Assembly: GCA_016281815.1 (NCBI GenBank)
Contig: JAEEJK010000115.1
Coordinates: forward strand, 1-41,010
Length of the DNA stretch: 41,010 nucleotides
Direction: 5' to 3'
DNA from: Prevotella sp.
Lineage (GTDB): Bacteria > Bacteroidota > Bacteroidia > Bacteroidales > Bacteroidaceae
Shown: one piece after another, positions 18,588 to 27,043 of the stretch
Layout: the number at the start of each line of letters is the position of its first letter
How positions within the stretch are numbered: the first letter of the stretch is position 1
The notes under the pieces: model-generated
What the model was told of the DNA's origin: nothing
The model's input: the letters and a program-made list of their open reading frames with translations, nothing else
The model's database searches: none
Position numbers and translations under genes: made by a program

Positions 18588-19808
18588 TCACATTCGGTGA
18601 TAGCAGAGGTAGTATTTACGGATTTTTTTGGAAAGCAAGGATACATTAAGGATTTCCGAGGCTTCTGCGATGTCTTTCATCGTGCCGTCCTTGTAGAGGA
18701 TGGTGATGTGGTCGTCATTCACATCATACATGTCCTTGGAGATGGTGCTCACCCGGTAGAGGTAACGCACATCGTCCCGGCTCACACCCGTCTGGGCCAT
18801 CAGCATGTCCTCAATTTCCTCGATGCGTGAAGAGGGGATGGGAGTGTCGTGAATCTCTACCTTGAACGGGCGGCGCGCCACCACATTGCTGGCGAGCAGT
18901 GCCAGCACCGCGTCGTCGCTGTTGGTCCATTCCTTGATGGAGCAATGGATGTCGGTGTCATCGAGTCTGCCATAATGCTCCAGCGCCTCGGGATGCTCTG
19001 TGAAATAGGCTGCGTCGATGTTGTTCTGGAGGAAGAACTTCAGCGATGGGGTGGCGAAAAGAGACTTGCCTTCCTGCATCAGGTGCTTGGCCCGCAACAG
19101 GAGGTTGACCATCATCTTCTCTGTGGCCACCGTGGTCTTGTGAAGGTAGACCTGCCAGTACATCAGCCTGCGTGAGGTGAGGTAGTTCTCAATGGAATAG
19201 ATGCCCTTTGACTCCACCACCAGTTGGTCGTCCACCACGTTGAGCATCTTGATAATGCGTGCGCTGCCTATGTTGCCCTCGGTCACACCGGTGAAGAAAC
19301 TGTCACGGCGCAGGTAGTCGAGGCGGTCCATGTCGAGTTGGCTGCTGATGAGTTGGTGAAGGAAACGCTTGGGATAGTCGTTCTTGAAGATGCTGAGGGC
19401 CAGATTGAGTCTGCCGCCCATCTCACGGTTGATCTGCTCCATCATCATCAGCGATACATCCTCATGTGAGACCCCGTCGACCAGCGTGTGCTCTAGGACG
19501 TGGGAATAGGGACCATGCCCGATGTCGTGGAGCAGGATGGCAGCCATCACCGCCTCGGCCTCGCTGTCGAAAATGAAAATGCCTTTTTGGGTGAGCGAGA
19601 GCACCGCCTCGCTCATGAGGTAAAAGGCCCCGAGGGAATGTTGAAAGCGGGTGTGCTGTGCACCGGGGTAGACAACGGAGGCCAGTCCCACCTGCTTGAT
19701 CTGTCGAAGACGCTGCATCAGCGGATGGTCGACAATATCCATCAGCGTGCCGCCGGGAATTTTGATGAACCCGAATACAGGGTCGTTGATGATCTTGCCG
19801 TCTGTCAT
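18588..19808 (-). CDS. HD-domain phosphohydrolase
   Basis: A 406-residue cytosolic protein of the dGTPase-like HD superfamily. The metal-binding residues are visible: H57 in RFQHSLGAFYL, H94-D95 in ILLHDIGHGPYSH, and a distal Asp in SQLDMDRLDYLRRDSFFTG. Relatives hydrolyse (deoxy)nucleoside triphosphates, sometimes activated by GTP, but the substrate here cannot be told from sequence. It lies upstream of lpxD with a 35-nt gap and downstream of pyrF behind a pair of small inverted repeats. Confidence 0.9.
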   Translation of the reverse strand: MTDGKIINDPVFGFIKIPGGTLMDIVDHPLMQRLRQIKQVGLASVVYPGAQHTRFQHSLGAFYLMSEAVLSLTQKGIFIFDSEAEAVMAAILLHDIGHGPYSHVLEHTLVDGVSHEDVSLMMMEQINREMGGRLNLALSIFKNDYPKRFLHQLISSQLDMDRLDYLRRDSFFTGVTEGNIGSARIIKMLNVVDDQLVVESKGIYSIENYLTSRRLMYWQVYLHKTTVATEKMMVNLLLRAKHLMQEGKSLFATPSLKFFLQNNIDAAYFTEHPEALEHYGRLDDTDIHCSIKEWTNSDDAVLALLASNVVARRPFKVEIHDTPIPSSRIEEIEDMLMAQTGVSRDDVRYLYRVSTISKDMYDVNDDHITILYKDGTMKDIAEASEILNVSLLSKKIRKYYLCYHRM

Positions 19809-19833
19809 GCGCTATGAATTTAGTTTCCGTGCA

Positions 19834-19872
19834 GTTAAGTAGTTGATTTTAATTACTTAACAACTTAAGTTG
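19834..19872. other. Small inverted repeats between pyrF and the HD gene
   Basis: GTTAAGTA (19834-19841) pairs with TACTTAAC (19854-19861), and a perfect 12-bp palindrome CAACTTAAGTTG follows at 19861-19872. They lie just past the pyrF stop. They could form a weak terminator or a protein-binding site for the HD gene; there is no T tract, so no firm call. Confidence 0.35.
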
Positions 19873-19876
19873 CTTG

Positions 19877-20704
19877 TTAGATACCAAAGGCGGTGAGTTC
19901 TGCAGCCATCTCTTCCTGCAAGGCTTTGGCGGCGGCACCGGCAGCCTCTGCGAAGTCCTCTCCGGTGCTGGCATAGATGATGCCTCGTGAGGAGTTCACC
20001 AGCAGACCACAGTCGGCGATCATGCCATAACGGCATACCTCATGCAGACTGCCGCCCTGAGCGCCGACACCGGGCACGAGCAGGAAATGCTCGGGTGCCA
20101 ACCGGCGGATCTCACTGAATTTCTCCCCCTGTGTGGCTCCCACCACATACATCATCTTGTCGGGCCCGGCCCACTGCTGGGAGATGCGCAGCACGCGCTC
20201 GAAGAGTTTCTCGCCGTCTTTCCCTTCCATCAACTGGAAATCATCGGAACCGCGGTTGCTAGTCAGCGCGAGCAGGATGACCCATTTGCCGTCATAGTTC
20301 AGGAACGGGGAGACACTGTCCTCACCCATGTAAGGAGCGACAGTCAGCGAGTCAATGTGATATTCCTCAAAAAACGTGCGGGCATACATCGCCGACGTGT
20401 TGCCGATATCCCCGCGCTTGGCATCGGCGATGATGAAGTGGCTGGGGTAGTATTTGCGGATGTACCTGACTGTGCGCTCAAAGGCAGCCATGCCGCTCAC
20501 ACCCAGACTCTCATAGAAGGCGAGGTTGGGCTTGAATGCCACGCAGTAGGAGGCGGTGGCATCGATGATGGCCTTGTTGAACACAAACAAGGGGGATGCC
20601 TCCGTCAGCAGATGCTTGGGAATCTTCTTGATATCGGTATCCAGACCCACACACAGGAATGTGCGCTTGCTGGTAATTTGGTGTACGAGTTCTTTTCTTG
20701 TCAT
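19877..20704 (-). CDS. pyrF: Orotidine 5'-phosphate decarboxylase
   Basis: The last step of UMP synthesis, conversion of OMP to UMP. The length of 275 residues fits the longer type 2 family found in Bacteroidetes and actinobacteria. The catalytic Asp-Lys-Asp cluster is visible as [13 protein letters not shown] (K96). Phosphate-binding residues are expected in the [10 protein letters not shown] and [10 protein letters not shown] segments near the C-terminus. It lies downstream of prfA, separated by a heptamer repeat array and a 42-nt leader. Confidence 0.96.
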   Translation of the reverse strand: MTRKELVHQITSKRTFLCVGLDTDIKKIPKHLLTEASPLFVFNKAIIDATASYCVAFKPNLAFYESLGVSGMAAFERTVRYIRKYYPSHFIIADAKRGDIGNTSAMYARTFFEEYHIDSLTVAPYMGEDSVSPFLNYDGKWVILLALTSNRGSDDFQLMEGKDGEKLFERVLRISQQWAGPDKMMYVVGATQGEKFSEIRRLAPEHFLLVPGVGAQGGSLHEVCRYGMIADCGLLVNSSRGIIYASTGEDFAEAAGAAAKALQEEMAAELTAFGI

Positions 20705-20746
20705 TATTTTGTCAGTTTGTCAGTCTTTCTTATCTCATCATATCCC

Positions 20747-20823
20747 TCACCTCTCACCTCTCACTTCTCACTTCTCACTTCTCACCTCTCACTTCTCACT
20801 TCTCACTTCTCACCTCTCACCTC
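20747..20823. repeat. Heptamer array, 11 units of TCAC(C/T)TC
   Basis: Eleven exact 7-bp units in a row, each TCACCTC or TCACTTC, in the order C C T T T C T T T C C at the variable base. The array begins 3 nt behind the prfA stop codon and ends 42 nt before the pyrF start. In the transcript it reads as purine-rich GARGTGA repeats. The flank TCATCATATC is shared with the second array at 24124-24179. Confidence 0.92.
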
Positions 20824-20826
20824 TAA

Positions 20827-21936
20827 TTACAGTTCCGTCTCTTTCAGACGCTCTGCATTCTCAGCCACGGTGAGGGCATCGATCATGTCCTGGATGTTGC
20901 CGCCGAGGAAACCTTGCAGGTCGTGCGTGGTGTAGCCGATGCGGTGGTCGGTGACACGGCCCTGCGGGAAGTTGTAGGTGCGGATTTTGGCGGAACGGTC
21001 GCCTGTGGAGACCAGACTCTTGCGGCGTGAGGCGATGTCGTCCATGTATTTCTGGTGCTCCTTGTCGTAGATGAAGGTATAGAGACGTGAGAGGGCACGC
21101 TCCTTGTTCTTGGGTTGGTCGCGGGTCTCGGTGCATTCGATGAGGATTTCCTCCGTCTCGCCGGTGTTGGGGTTCTTCCACATATAGCGCAGGCGGACAC
21201 CCGACTCCACCTTGTTCACGTTCTGACCGCCGGCACCGCTCGAACGGAAGGTGTCCCATTTGATCTCACCCTCGTTGATATTCACCTCAAATTTGTCGGC
21301 TTCGGGCAATACCGCCACGGTGGCGGCGGAGGTATGCATGCGGCCCTGTGTCTCTGTAGCGGGAACGCGCTGCACGCGGTGGACGCCCGACTCGTATTTC
21401 AGTGTGCCATAGACATCGGCTCCGCTCACGGCAAAGTCAATCTCCTTGTAGCCGCCCACGGCTCCCTCGCTGACGCTGGTGACGGAGAGTTTCCATCCCT
21501 TGGAGTCGCAGAAGCGCTTGTACATCTGGAACAGGTCTCCTGCGAAGAGACAAGCCTCGTCGCCACCCGTTCCGGCGCGGATTTCCATCTGCACATTCTT
21601 GGCATCCTCAGGGTCTTTGGGCACCAATGCGAGTTTGATCTCCTCCTCCAACTTAGGCTGGAGTTCCTCATTCAGCGCCAGTTCCTCACGTGCCATCTCA
21701 CGCATGTCGGGGTCGCTCTCGTTGGCGATGATGTCCTTGGCTTCCTTGATGGTAGTCAGACAGGCGATGTAGCGTTTGCGGGCATCCATGATGTCGCTCA
21801 GGTCCTTGTACTCCTTGGTGAGTTTCACAAAACGCTGTTGGTCGGCGATGACATCGGGGTCGGTGATGAGGGTGGAAACTTCCTCAAAACGGGCTTCCAG
21901 ACCGTCGAGTTTCTGTAATATCGTGTTGTTGTCCAT
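20827..21936 (-). CDS. prfA: Peptide chain release factor 1
   Basis: Terminates translation at UAA and UAG. From the ATG at 21936 the protein has 369 residues, close to the family norm; a longer frame reaches 21987 but adds no conserved sequence and overlaps the small gene upstream. The stop-codon discriminator PAT lies at 192-194 (HRVQRVPATETQGR), which marks RF1, not RF2. The peptidyl-hydrolysis motif GGQ lies at 236-238 in SSGAGGQNVNK. A 59-codon gene ends 4 nt upstream. Confidence 0.97.
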   Translation of the reverse strand: MDNNTILQKLDGLEARFEEVSTLITDPDVIADQQRFVKLTKEYKDLSDIMDARKRYIACLTTIKEAKDIIANESDPDMREMAREELALNEELQPKLEEEIKLALVPKDPEDAKNVQMEIRAGTGGDEACLFAGDLFQMYKRFCDSKGWKLSVTSVSEGAVGGYKEIDFAVSGADVYGTLKYESGVHRVQRVPATETQGRMHTSAATVAVLPEADKFEVNINEGEIKWDTFRSSGAGGQNVNKVESGVRLRYMWKNPNTGETEEILIECTETRDQPKNKERALSRLYTFIYDKEHQKYMDDIASRRKSLVSTGDRSAKIRTYNFPQGRVTDHRIGYTTHDLQGFLGGNIQDMIDALTVAENAERLKETEL

Positions 21937-21940
21937 TGGG

Positions 21941-22120
21941 CTATTTGTTTTTCTTATAATTTGTGTATGCTGAGTACGCGATGACAACCATCAGTAGAGC
22001 GGAGATAAGATCCTTCCAATATGGTAAATCATGGCCAATGTCGTAGACCATCAGGGCGAGGTTGCCAATCAAGCATATTATGCTTAATATCAAAGCGACG
22101 AGTGAGATTTTTTTGTTCAT
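21941..22120 (-). CDS. Small membrane protein, 59 residues, unknown function
   Basis: ATG at 22118-22120 and TAG at 21941-21943 enclose 59 codons. The protein starts MNKKISLVALILSI, has one hydrophobic helix at about 5-26, a short polar link containing DIGHDLPYWKD, a second helix at about 38-54, and a basic tail NYKKNK. It follows the positive-inside pattern with both ends probably cytoplasmic. It fills the gap between purM (16 nt) and prfA (4 nt) in the same direction, which supports it as a real gene. I do not recognise a family. Confidence 0.7.
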   Translation of the reverse strand: MNKKISLVALILSIICLIGNLALMVYDIGHDLPYWKDLISALLMVVIAYSAYTNYKKNK

Positions 22121-22136
22121 GATGGCAATAAGGGTG

Positions 22137-23312
22137 TCAATAGTTGAATTCTCCGTACTCTGATTGGATTGTAAGGCTTCTGGGACCTTCCTCGATGTGA
22201 CCTACCACTTGGGCATCGATGCCAAATGACTGGGAGATGGCGATGATGGCATCAGCCATTTCGGGAGCAATGTAGATTTCCATACGGTGACCCATATTGA
22301 ATACCTGGTACATCTCGCGCCAATCGGTGCCGCTGGCTTCCTGAATCAGGCGGAAGAGGGGAGGAACATCGAAGAGGTTGTCTTTCACCACATGGCAGTT
22401 GTCGCCAACGAAATGCAGCACCTTGGTCTGAGCACCACCCGTGCAGTGCACCATGCCGTGGATGTCGGCGCGGTGAAGGTCAAGGATGCGCTTGATGACA
22501 GGGGCGAAGGTGCGAGTGGGGGAGAGCACCAACTGACCGGCATCGAGGGGCACGCCTTCCACGGCATCCGTCAGCCGCTTGATGCCGCTGTACACCAACT
22601 CATCGGGAACAGCGGGGTCGTAACTCTCGGGGAACCGCTCTGCGAGATATTTGGCAAAAACATCATGGCGGGCAGAGGTCAGACCATTGCTGCCCATGCC
22701 GCCGTTGTATCGTTTCTCGTATGTCGCCTGACCTGTGGAGGAGAGTCCTACGATGACATCGCCGGGGCGTATGTTCGCATTGTCGATGACATCGCTGCGG
22801 CGCATGCGGCAGGTGACGGTGGAGTCGACGATGATGGTGCGCACCAGGTCGCCCACATCGGCAGTCTCGCCACCTGTGGGCCAGATGCCGATGCCCATCT
22901 CACGCATCTCTGCCAATAGTTCATCGGTACCGTTGATGATGGCGGAGATCACTTCGCCGGGGATGAGGTTTTTGTTGCGGCCGATCGTACTGGAAACCAA
23001 GATGTTGTCTACTGCGCCCACGCAGAGCAAGTCATCGGTGTTCATCACGATGGCATCCTGGGCGATGCCTTTCCACACGCTCAGGTCGCCCGTCTCTTTC
23101 CAATACATGTAGGCCAGCGACGACTTGGTGCCCGCTCCGTCGGCATGCATGATGTTGCAGTAGTCGGGATCGCCACCCAAGATGTCGGGGATGATTTTGC
23201 AGAAGGCTTTTGGATAAAGGCCTTTGTCGATATTCTTGATGGCGCTGTGGACATCTTCCTTGGCGGCCGACACCCCGCGCATCATATAGCGGTTGCTTTT
23301 ATTGGATTCCAT
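22137..23312 (-). CDS. purM: Phosphoribosylformylglycinamidine cyclo-ligase (AIR synthetase)
   Basis: Closes the imidazole ring in purine synthesis, converting FGAM to AIR with ATP. It has 391 residues, a little longer than the 345 of E. coli. The AIRS fold is seen in the Gly-rich ADGAGTKSSLAY segment, DDLLCVGAVDN, the GGETADVGDLV motif and the C-terminal AIRS_C domain with GMVHCTGGAQTKVL and FNMGHRME. It lies 17 nt downstream of aroE. Other purine (purC) and pyrimidine (pyrF) genes lie in the same block. Confidence 0.95.
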   Translation of the reverse strand: MESNKSNRYMMRGVSAAKEDVHSAIKNIDKGLYPKAFCKIIPDILGGDPDYCNIMHADGAGTKSSLAYMYWKETGDLSVWKGIAQDAIVMNTDDLLCVGAVDNILVSSTIGRNKNLIPGEVISAIINGTDELLAEMREMGIGIWPTGGETADVGDLVRTIIVDSTVTCRMRRSDVIDNANIRPGDVIVGLSSTGQATYEKRYNGGMGSNGLTSARHDVFAKYLAERFPESYDPAVPDELVYSGIKRLTDAVEGVPLDAGQLVLSPTRTFAPVIKRILDLHRADIHGMVHCTGGAQTKVLHFVGDNCHVVKDNLFDVPPLFRLIQEASGTDWREMYQVFNMGHRMEIYIAPEMADAIIAISQSFGIDAQVVGHIEEGPRSLTIQSEYGEFNY

Positions 23313-23329
23313 TTCTTGAGTTTTTCCTG

Positions 23330-24073
23330 TTATCGGTTATGCCAAAACTCCCAACTGGCGAAGGCTTGCAGCAACAGCATCTCAAGGCCGTTCACTACGG
23401 TGGCTCCCCGCTCGGCACCCTTGTGCATGAACATCGTCTCGTCGGGGTTGTAGATGAGGTCGTAGAGCAGGTTGTGGCTGTCCATCGCCTCGTATGGCAG
23501 CAGCGGACATTCATTGGTGTGGGGGAACATGCCGCAGGGTGTGCAGTTCACTATCACGTTGTACTCACGGACATCGTCTCCTGTAATCCGATCATAACGG
23601 ATGGTGCCGGGACGGTCGAAGCGGCTCACGAAGACGGTCTCAAGACCCAGTGAGCGCAGACCGTAGTCGATGGCCTTGGAGGCACCACCGGTTCCGAGTA
23701 TCAGAGCCTTCTTGTGAAATGGTTCCAGCATGGGCTTGATGCTTTTTGTGAAACCAATCACATCGCTGTTGTACCCCTTCAGGATGACACTCTTGTTTTT
23801 GTGGATGACGCTGATGACATTCACCGCTCCGATCGTGCGGGCCTCTGGACTGACATAGTCGAGGTAACTGATCACTTTCTCTTTGTAGGGGATGGTCACA
23901 TTCAGTCCCATGAGGTCGGGATTCGAGGCAATCACCTCAGACAGCATATCTATCTGGGAGATTTCGAAATTCACATACTCGGCATCTATGCCCTCGTTTT
24001 GGAATTTCTCGTTGAAATAACCAATAGAGAACGAGTGTCCGAGTGGATAACCTATCAGTCCGTACTTTTCCAT
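23330..24073 (-). CDS. aroE: Shikimate dehydrogenase
   Basis: NADPH-dependent reduction of 3-dehydroshikimate in the chorismate pathway. It has 247 residues, slightly shorter than E. coli AroE (272). The N-terminal substrate site shows GYPLGHSFS, then LNVTIPYKEKV with the catalytic Lys, and EARTIGAVNVI. The nucleotide-binding loop is LGTGGASKA, and INCTPCGMFP is the expected later motif (written here as VNCTPCGMFP). A heptamer repeat array lies in its leader, 50 nt before the ATG. Confidence 0.95.
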   Translation of the reverse strand: MEKYGLIGYPLGHSFSIGYFNEKFQNEGIDAEYVNFEISQIDMLSEVIASNPDLMGLNVTIPYKEKVISYLDYVSPEARTIGAVNVISVIHKNKSVILKGYNSDVIGFTKSIKPMLEPFHKKALILGTGGASKAIDYGLRSLGLETVFVSRFDRPGTIRYDRITGDDVREYNVIVNCTPCGMFPHTNECPLLPYEAMDSHNLLYDLIYNPDETMFMHKGAERGATVVNGLEMLLLQAFASWEFWHNR

Positions 24074-24123
24074 TTTCAGTTGATATTATTGTCTGTTATC
24101 TTTCACTCTCATCATCATATCTC

Positions 24124-24179
24124 TCACCCCTCACCTCTCACTTCTCACTTCTCACCTCTCACTTCTCACCTCTCACCTC
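24124..24179. repeat. Heptamer array, 8 units of TCAC(C/T)(T/C)C
   Basis: Eight 7-bp units, TCACCCC once and otherwise TCACCTC or TCACTTC. The array begins 4 nt behind the ubiE stop and ends 50 nt before the aroE start. It has the same orientation and position relative to genes as the array behind prfA, and a similar flank (TCATCATAT). Confidence 0.9.
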
Positions 24180-24183
24180 TTTT

Positions 24184-24918
24184 TCACTTTTCCGCCATAT
24201 ACATCGTGCAGATGCCAAAAGTGAGGCGTTGGAAGGAGGCCGACTTGAATCCGGCTTTTTGGAGGATACCCATCATCGTCTCTCCCTGGGGAAAAGCCTC
24301 AATGGTGGCGGTCAGGTAGCGATAGGCTCGCTTGTCTCTTGAAACCAACCTGCCGTATGCGGGGAGGATGGTGTGGCTGTAGATCTTGAACAACTGCTTC
24401 ATCGGGAAGCGGGTGGGGTGGGTGAGTTCCACAATGCTCAGGTGCCCGCCGGGTCGGAGCACGCGGCACATCTCTCTCAGACCCTGGTCGAGGTCGGCGA
24501 AGTTGCGGATGCCGAATGCAGCGGTCACGGCATCGAAACTCGCATCGGCATACGACAGTTGCATGCAGTCTTCCTTGGCAAAGGAGATGATGTCGTCCAA
24601 CTGCTCGCGGGCCACTTTCTGTCGTCCGATCTCCATCATGCCCTCGGAGATGTCGGCACCCACCAGTCGGGTGGGGTGGAGCATCTTGGCGGTCTGGATG
24701 GCGAAATCGCCGGTTCCAGTGGCGATGTCCAGAATCTCCTTCGGAGAATAGGGCGCCAACTGACTGATGGCCTTTCGGCGCCAGCGCCGGTCGATGTCGA
24801 GCGACATCCAGTGGTTGAGCGTATCATAGCGTGAGGCGATGGCATCGAACATCTGCTCGACCTGCTCGCCTTTTGCTCCGTCCCCGCCGTAGGGTTTGAT
24901 TTTCTCTTGCTCGTACAT
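24184..24918 (-). CDS. ubiE: Demethylmenaquinone methyltransferase
   Basis: SAM-dependent C-methylation, the last step of menaquinone synthesis (also called MenG). From the ATG at 24918 the protein has 244 residues; an upstream TTG at 24936 would overlap purC and is less likely. Motifs are [17 protein letters not shown] at the start, the SAM-binding loop [19 protein letters not shown], and the family marker [16 protein letters not shown]. The ATG lies 1 nt behind the purC stop, suggesting translational coupling. Confidence 0.95.
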   Translation of the reverse strand: MYEQEKIKPYGGDGAKGEQVEQMFDAIASRYDTLNHWMSLDIDRRWRRKAISQLAPYSPKEILDIATGTGDFAIQTAKMLHPTRLVGADISEGMMEIGRQKVAREQLDDIISFAKEDCMQLSYADASFDAVTAAFGIRNFADLDQGLREMCRVLRPGGHLSIVELTHPTRFPMKQLFKIYSHTILPAYGRLVSRDKRAYRYLTATIEAFPQGETMMGILQKAGFKSASFQRLTFGICTMYMAEK

Positions 24919-24919
24919 C

Positions 24920-25870
24920 CTATCGGAGGGTGGCAAGATAGTCGCTCACATTCTTCTCAATGCGGGCGGACAGGTCGCCCTCAGCGGCACTCTTGACAAA
25001 AGTCTCGCCGGTGATGTGCTCGTAGAGTTCGATATAGCGCTCGCTGACGCTCTCGGCGTATTCGTCGGTGATGACCGGCATCTCCTGACCAGGTTCGTTC
25101 ATGAACCCGTGCTCGATGAGCCATTGGCGCACAAACTCCTTGGAAAGTTGGCGCTGGGGCTCTCCGGCAGCAAGTTTCTCCTCATAGCCGTCGGCATAGA
25201 AGTATCGGCTGCTGTCGGGGGTGTGGATTTCGTCAATGAGGTACACTTTGCCATCGCGCTTGCCAAACTCGTATTTTGTGTCCACCAAGATCAGACCATG
25301 GCGGGCAGCGATTTCCTGACCACGGGCAAAAAGCCGGCGTGTGTAGTCTTCCATTACGGCATAGTCTTCCGCAGACACCAGTCCCTGACTGATAATCTCC
25401 TCACGGGAGATGTTCATGTCGTGACCCTCGTCGGCCTTGGTGGTGGGAGTAATGATGGGCTCCGGGAAACGTTGGTTTTCCACCATCCCCTCGGGAAGTG
25501 CCACTCCGCACAGTTCGCGGCAACCGTCCTTGTAGGCACGCCATGCCGAACCTGTGAGGATGGAGCGGATGATCATCTCCACACGGAAACCCTCACATTT
25601 CAGGCCCACGGTCACCATAGGGTCAGGTGTGCCGAGTTTCCAGTTGGGGCAGATGTCACTTGTGCTGTCAAGAAACTTGGCGGCAATCTGATTGAGCACC
25701 TGGCCTTTGTAGGGGATGCCCTTGGGCAAAATCACGTCGAACGCAGAGATGCGGTCGGTGGCGACCATCACCATCAGGTCGTCGTTGATGGTGTACACAT
25801 CACGCACCTTGCCGTGGTAAACACTGGTCTGTCCTGCGAAATCAAAGTCTGTTCTGGTTAATGCTTTCAT
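24920..25870 (-). CDS. purC: SAICAR synthetase
   Basis: Ligates aspartate to CAIR in purine synthesis with ATP. It has 316 residues, the longer form seen in Bacteroidetes and eukaryote-like enzymes (E. coli has 237). Motifs include [11 protein letters not shown] at the ATP site, [15 protein letters not shown], the [16 protein letters not shown] segment and LVDTKYEFG followed by [12 protein letters not shown]. The stop is TAG. It begins 37 nt behind phoH. Confidence 0.96.
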   Translation of the reverse strand: MKALTRTDFDFAGQTSVYHGKVRDVYTINDDLMVMVATDRISAFDVILPKGIPYKGQVLNQIAAKFLDSTSDICPNWKLGTPDPMVTVGLKCEGFRVEMIIRSILTGSAWRAYKDGCRELCGVALPEGMVENQRFPEPIITPTTKADEGHDMNISREEIISQGLVSAEDYAVMEDYTRRLFARGQEIAARHGLILVDTKYEFGKRDGKVYLIDEIHTPDSSRYFYADGYEEKLAAGEPQRQLSKEFVRQWLIEHGFMNEPGQEMPVITDEYAESVSERYIELYEHITGETFVKSAAEGDLSARIEKNVSDYLATLR

Positions 25871-25907
25871 CTTTTATTCTTGTAAACAGTATACACTTGT
25901 TGGATTG

Positions 25908-26867
25908 TCAGTTGGATACCTCTTTCCCGTGTGCCTTGTCGTGGGTCTCGTAGGCATTGACGATGCGGGTGACGAGTTTGTGCCTGACGATGTCTTTCTT
26001 GTCCATCCTCACAAAGCCGATGCCCTCGATGTCGCTCAGCAACTCAAGGGCCTCGCTCAGACCGCTGCGCTGACCTCGTGGAAGGTCAATCTGTGTCAGG
26101 TCGCCGGTGATGATCATCTTCGTGTTCCAGCCCATGCGGGTCAGGAACATGCGAATCTGTGCGGCGGTGGTGTTCTGCGCCTCGTCGAGGATGACGACGG
26201 CATCGCTGAGCGTGCGACCTCTCATGAAGGCGAGAGGGGCTATCTGGATGATGCGCTTCTCCATCATCTCCTGGAGTTTGCTGGGAGGAATCATGTCCTC
26301 AAGGGCATCGTAAAGAGGTTGCAGATAGGGATCGATCTTGTCCTTCATGTCACCGGGCAGGAAGCCCAACTTCTCGCCGGCTTCCACGGCAGGGCGGCTC
26401 AGGATAATCTTCTTCGCGGTCTTCTCCTTCAGCGCCTTCACCGCCAGGGCGATGCTCAGATAGGTCTTGCCTGTGCCCGCAGGTCCCTCGGCAAACACCA
26501 TGTCGCAGGTGTCGTACAGGTCGATGAGCGACTGCTGGTTGGCACTGCGGCTCTTGATGGGACGGCCCGAGATGCTGTAGACGATCACGCCCTTCACGCT
26601 CTCGGCTTTCGTCTTGCGCCCTTTGATGATGTCGAGGATGTCTTCTTCATTGATGGTGTTGAAGCGTTCCACATGCTTCCTCATCGCCTCAATGTTGTCT
26701 TCAAAGCGCTCCATCTCATCGTCATCGCCAAGCACTCTGATGACATTGCCTCTCGCTACAATGCGCAATTTGGGAAACAACGATTTCACCATCTGCAGGT
26801 GAACGTTGTTGACGCCGTAGAAGACCACTGGGTCGATGTCTTCAAGTACAATATGCTTCTCTATCAA
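25908..26867 (-). CDS. PhoH-family ATPase
   Basis: A 319-residue cytosolic P-loop protein. After an N-terminal RNA-binding-like (KH-type) region (about 1-85), the PhoH ATPase carries Walker A GPAGTGKT (128-135), LSRPAVEAGEKLGFLPGD, Walker B VILDEAQNTT and TGDLTQIDLPRG. The family is tied to RNA metabolism and phosphate stress, but its exact task is unsettled. The start is a TTG at 26867; no in-frame ATG lies upstream and the following residues look conserved. It is the first gene of the long minus-strand block and is divergent from mutY. Confidence 0.92.
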   Translation of the reverse strand: MIEKHIVLEDIDPVVFYGVNNVHLQMVKSLFPKLRIVARGNVIRVLGDDDEMERFEDNIEAMRKHVERFNTINEEDILDIIKGRKTKAESVKGVIVYSISGRPIKSRSANQQSLIDLYDTCDMVFAEGPAGTGKTYLSIALAVKALKEKTAKKIILSRPAVEAGEKLGFLPGDMKDKIDPYLQPLYDALEDMIPPSKLQEMMEKRIIQIAPLAFMRGRTLSDAVVILDEAQNTTAAQIRMFLTRMGWNTKMIITGDLTQIDLPRGQRSGLSEALELLSDIEGIGFVRMDKKDIVRHKLVTRIVNAYETHDKAHGKEVSN

Positions 26868-26910
26868 TGTCTGTATGCTATTCTATTAATGACTGTATGC
26901 TATTTGGCTG

Positions 26911-26918
26911 CAAAATTA
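26911..26918 (-). promoter_or_regulatory. Possible phoH promoter, -7 element
   Basis: The minus strand reads TAATTTTG, a TAnnTTTG match, about 43 nt before the phoH start. The -33 element is not clear. A 12-bp direct repeat (26871-26882 and 26893-26904, CTGTATGCTATT) lies in the predicted leader. Confidence 0.45.
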
Positions 26919-26952
26919 GTTAAATTTCTGCAATTTCCTTCATTTTTTATAG

Positions 26953-26960
26953 TAATTTTG
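26953..26960 (+). promoter_or_regulatory. Possible mutY promoter, -7 element
   Basis: TAATTTTG on the plus strand matches TAnnTTTG, 78 nt before the mutY ATG. A weak TCTG at 26927-26930 may serve as the -33 element with a 22-nt spacer. It is back to back with the phoH element. Confidence 0.45.
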
Positions 26961-27015
26961 CAACACATTACACAATAACCCATTCCGTATATCCAATATA
27001 TCCCATTCCCCCCAA

Positions 27016-27043
27016 CTATGAACTATGAACTCTGAACTATGAA
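27016..27043. repeat. Heptamer repeat CTATGAA overlapping the mutY start codon
   Basis: Four 7-bp units (CTATGAA, CTATGAA, CTCTGAA, CTATGAA). The ATG used for mutY (27039) is inside the last unit. ATGs in the first two units (27018 and 27025) open tiny frames that end after five codons each. Confidence 0.8.

Noticed and set aside
20747..20823. Heptamer array as coding sequence
   Set aside because: A 7-bp period would need all three frames open. The array lies between stop and start codons and gives only short Ser/Leu/Thr-rich shadow peptides.
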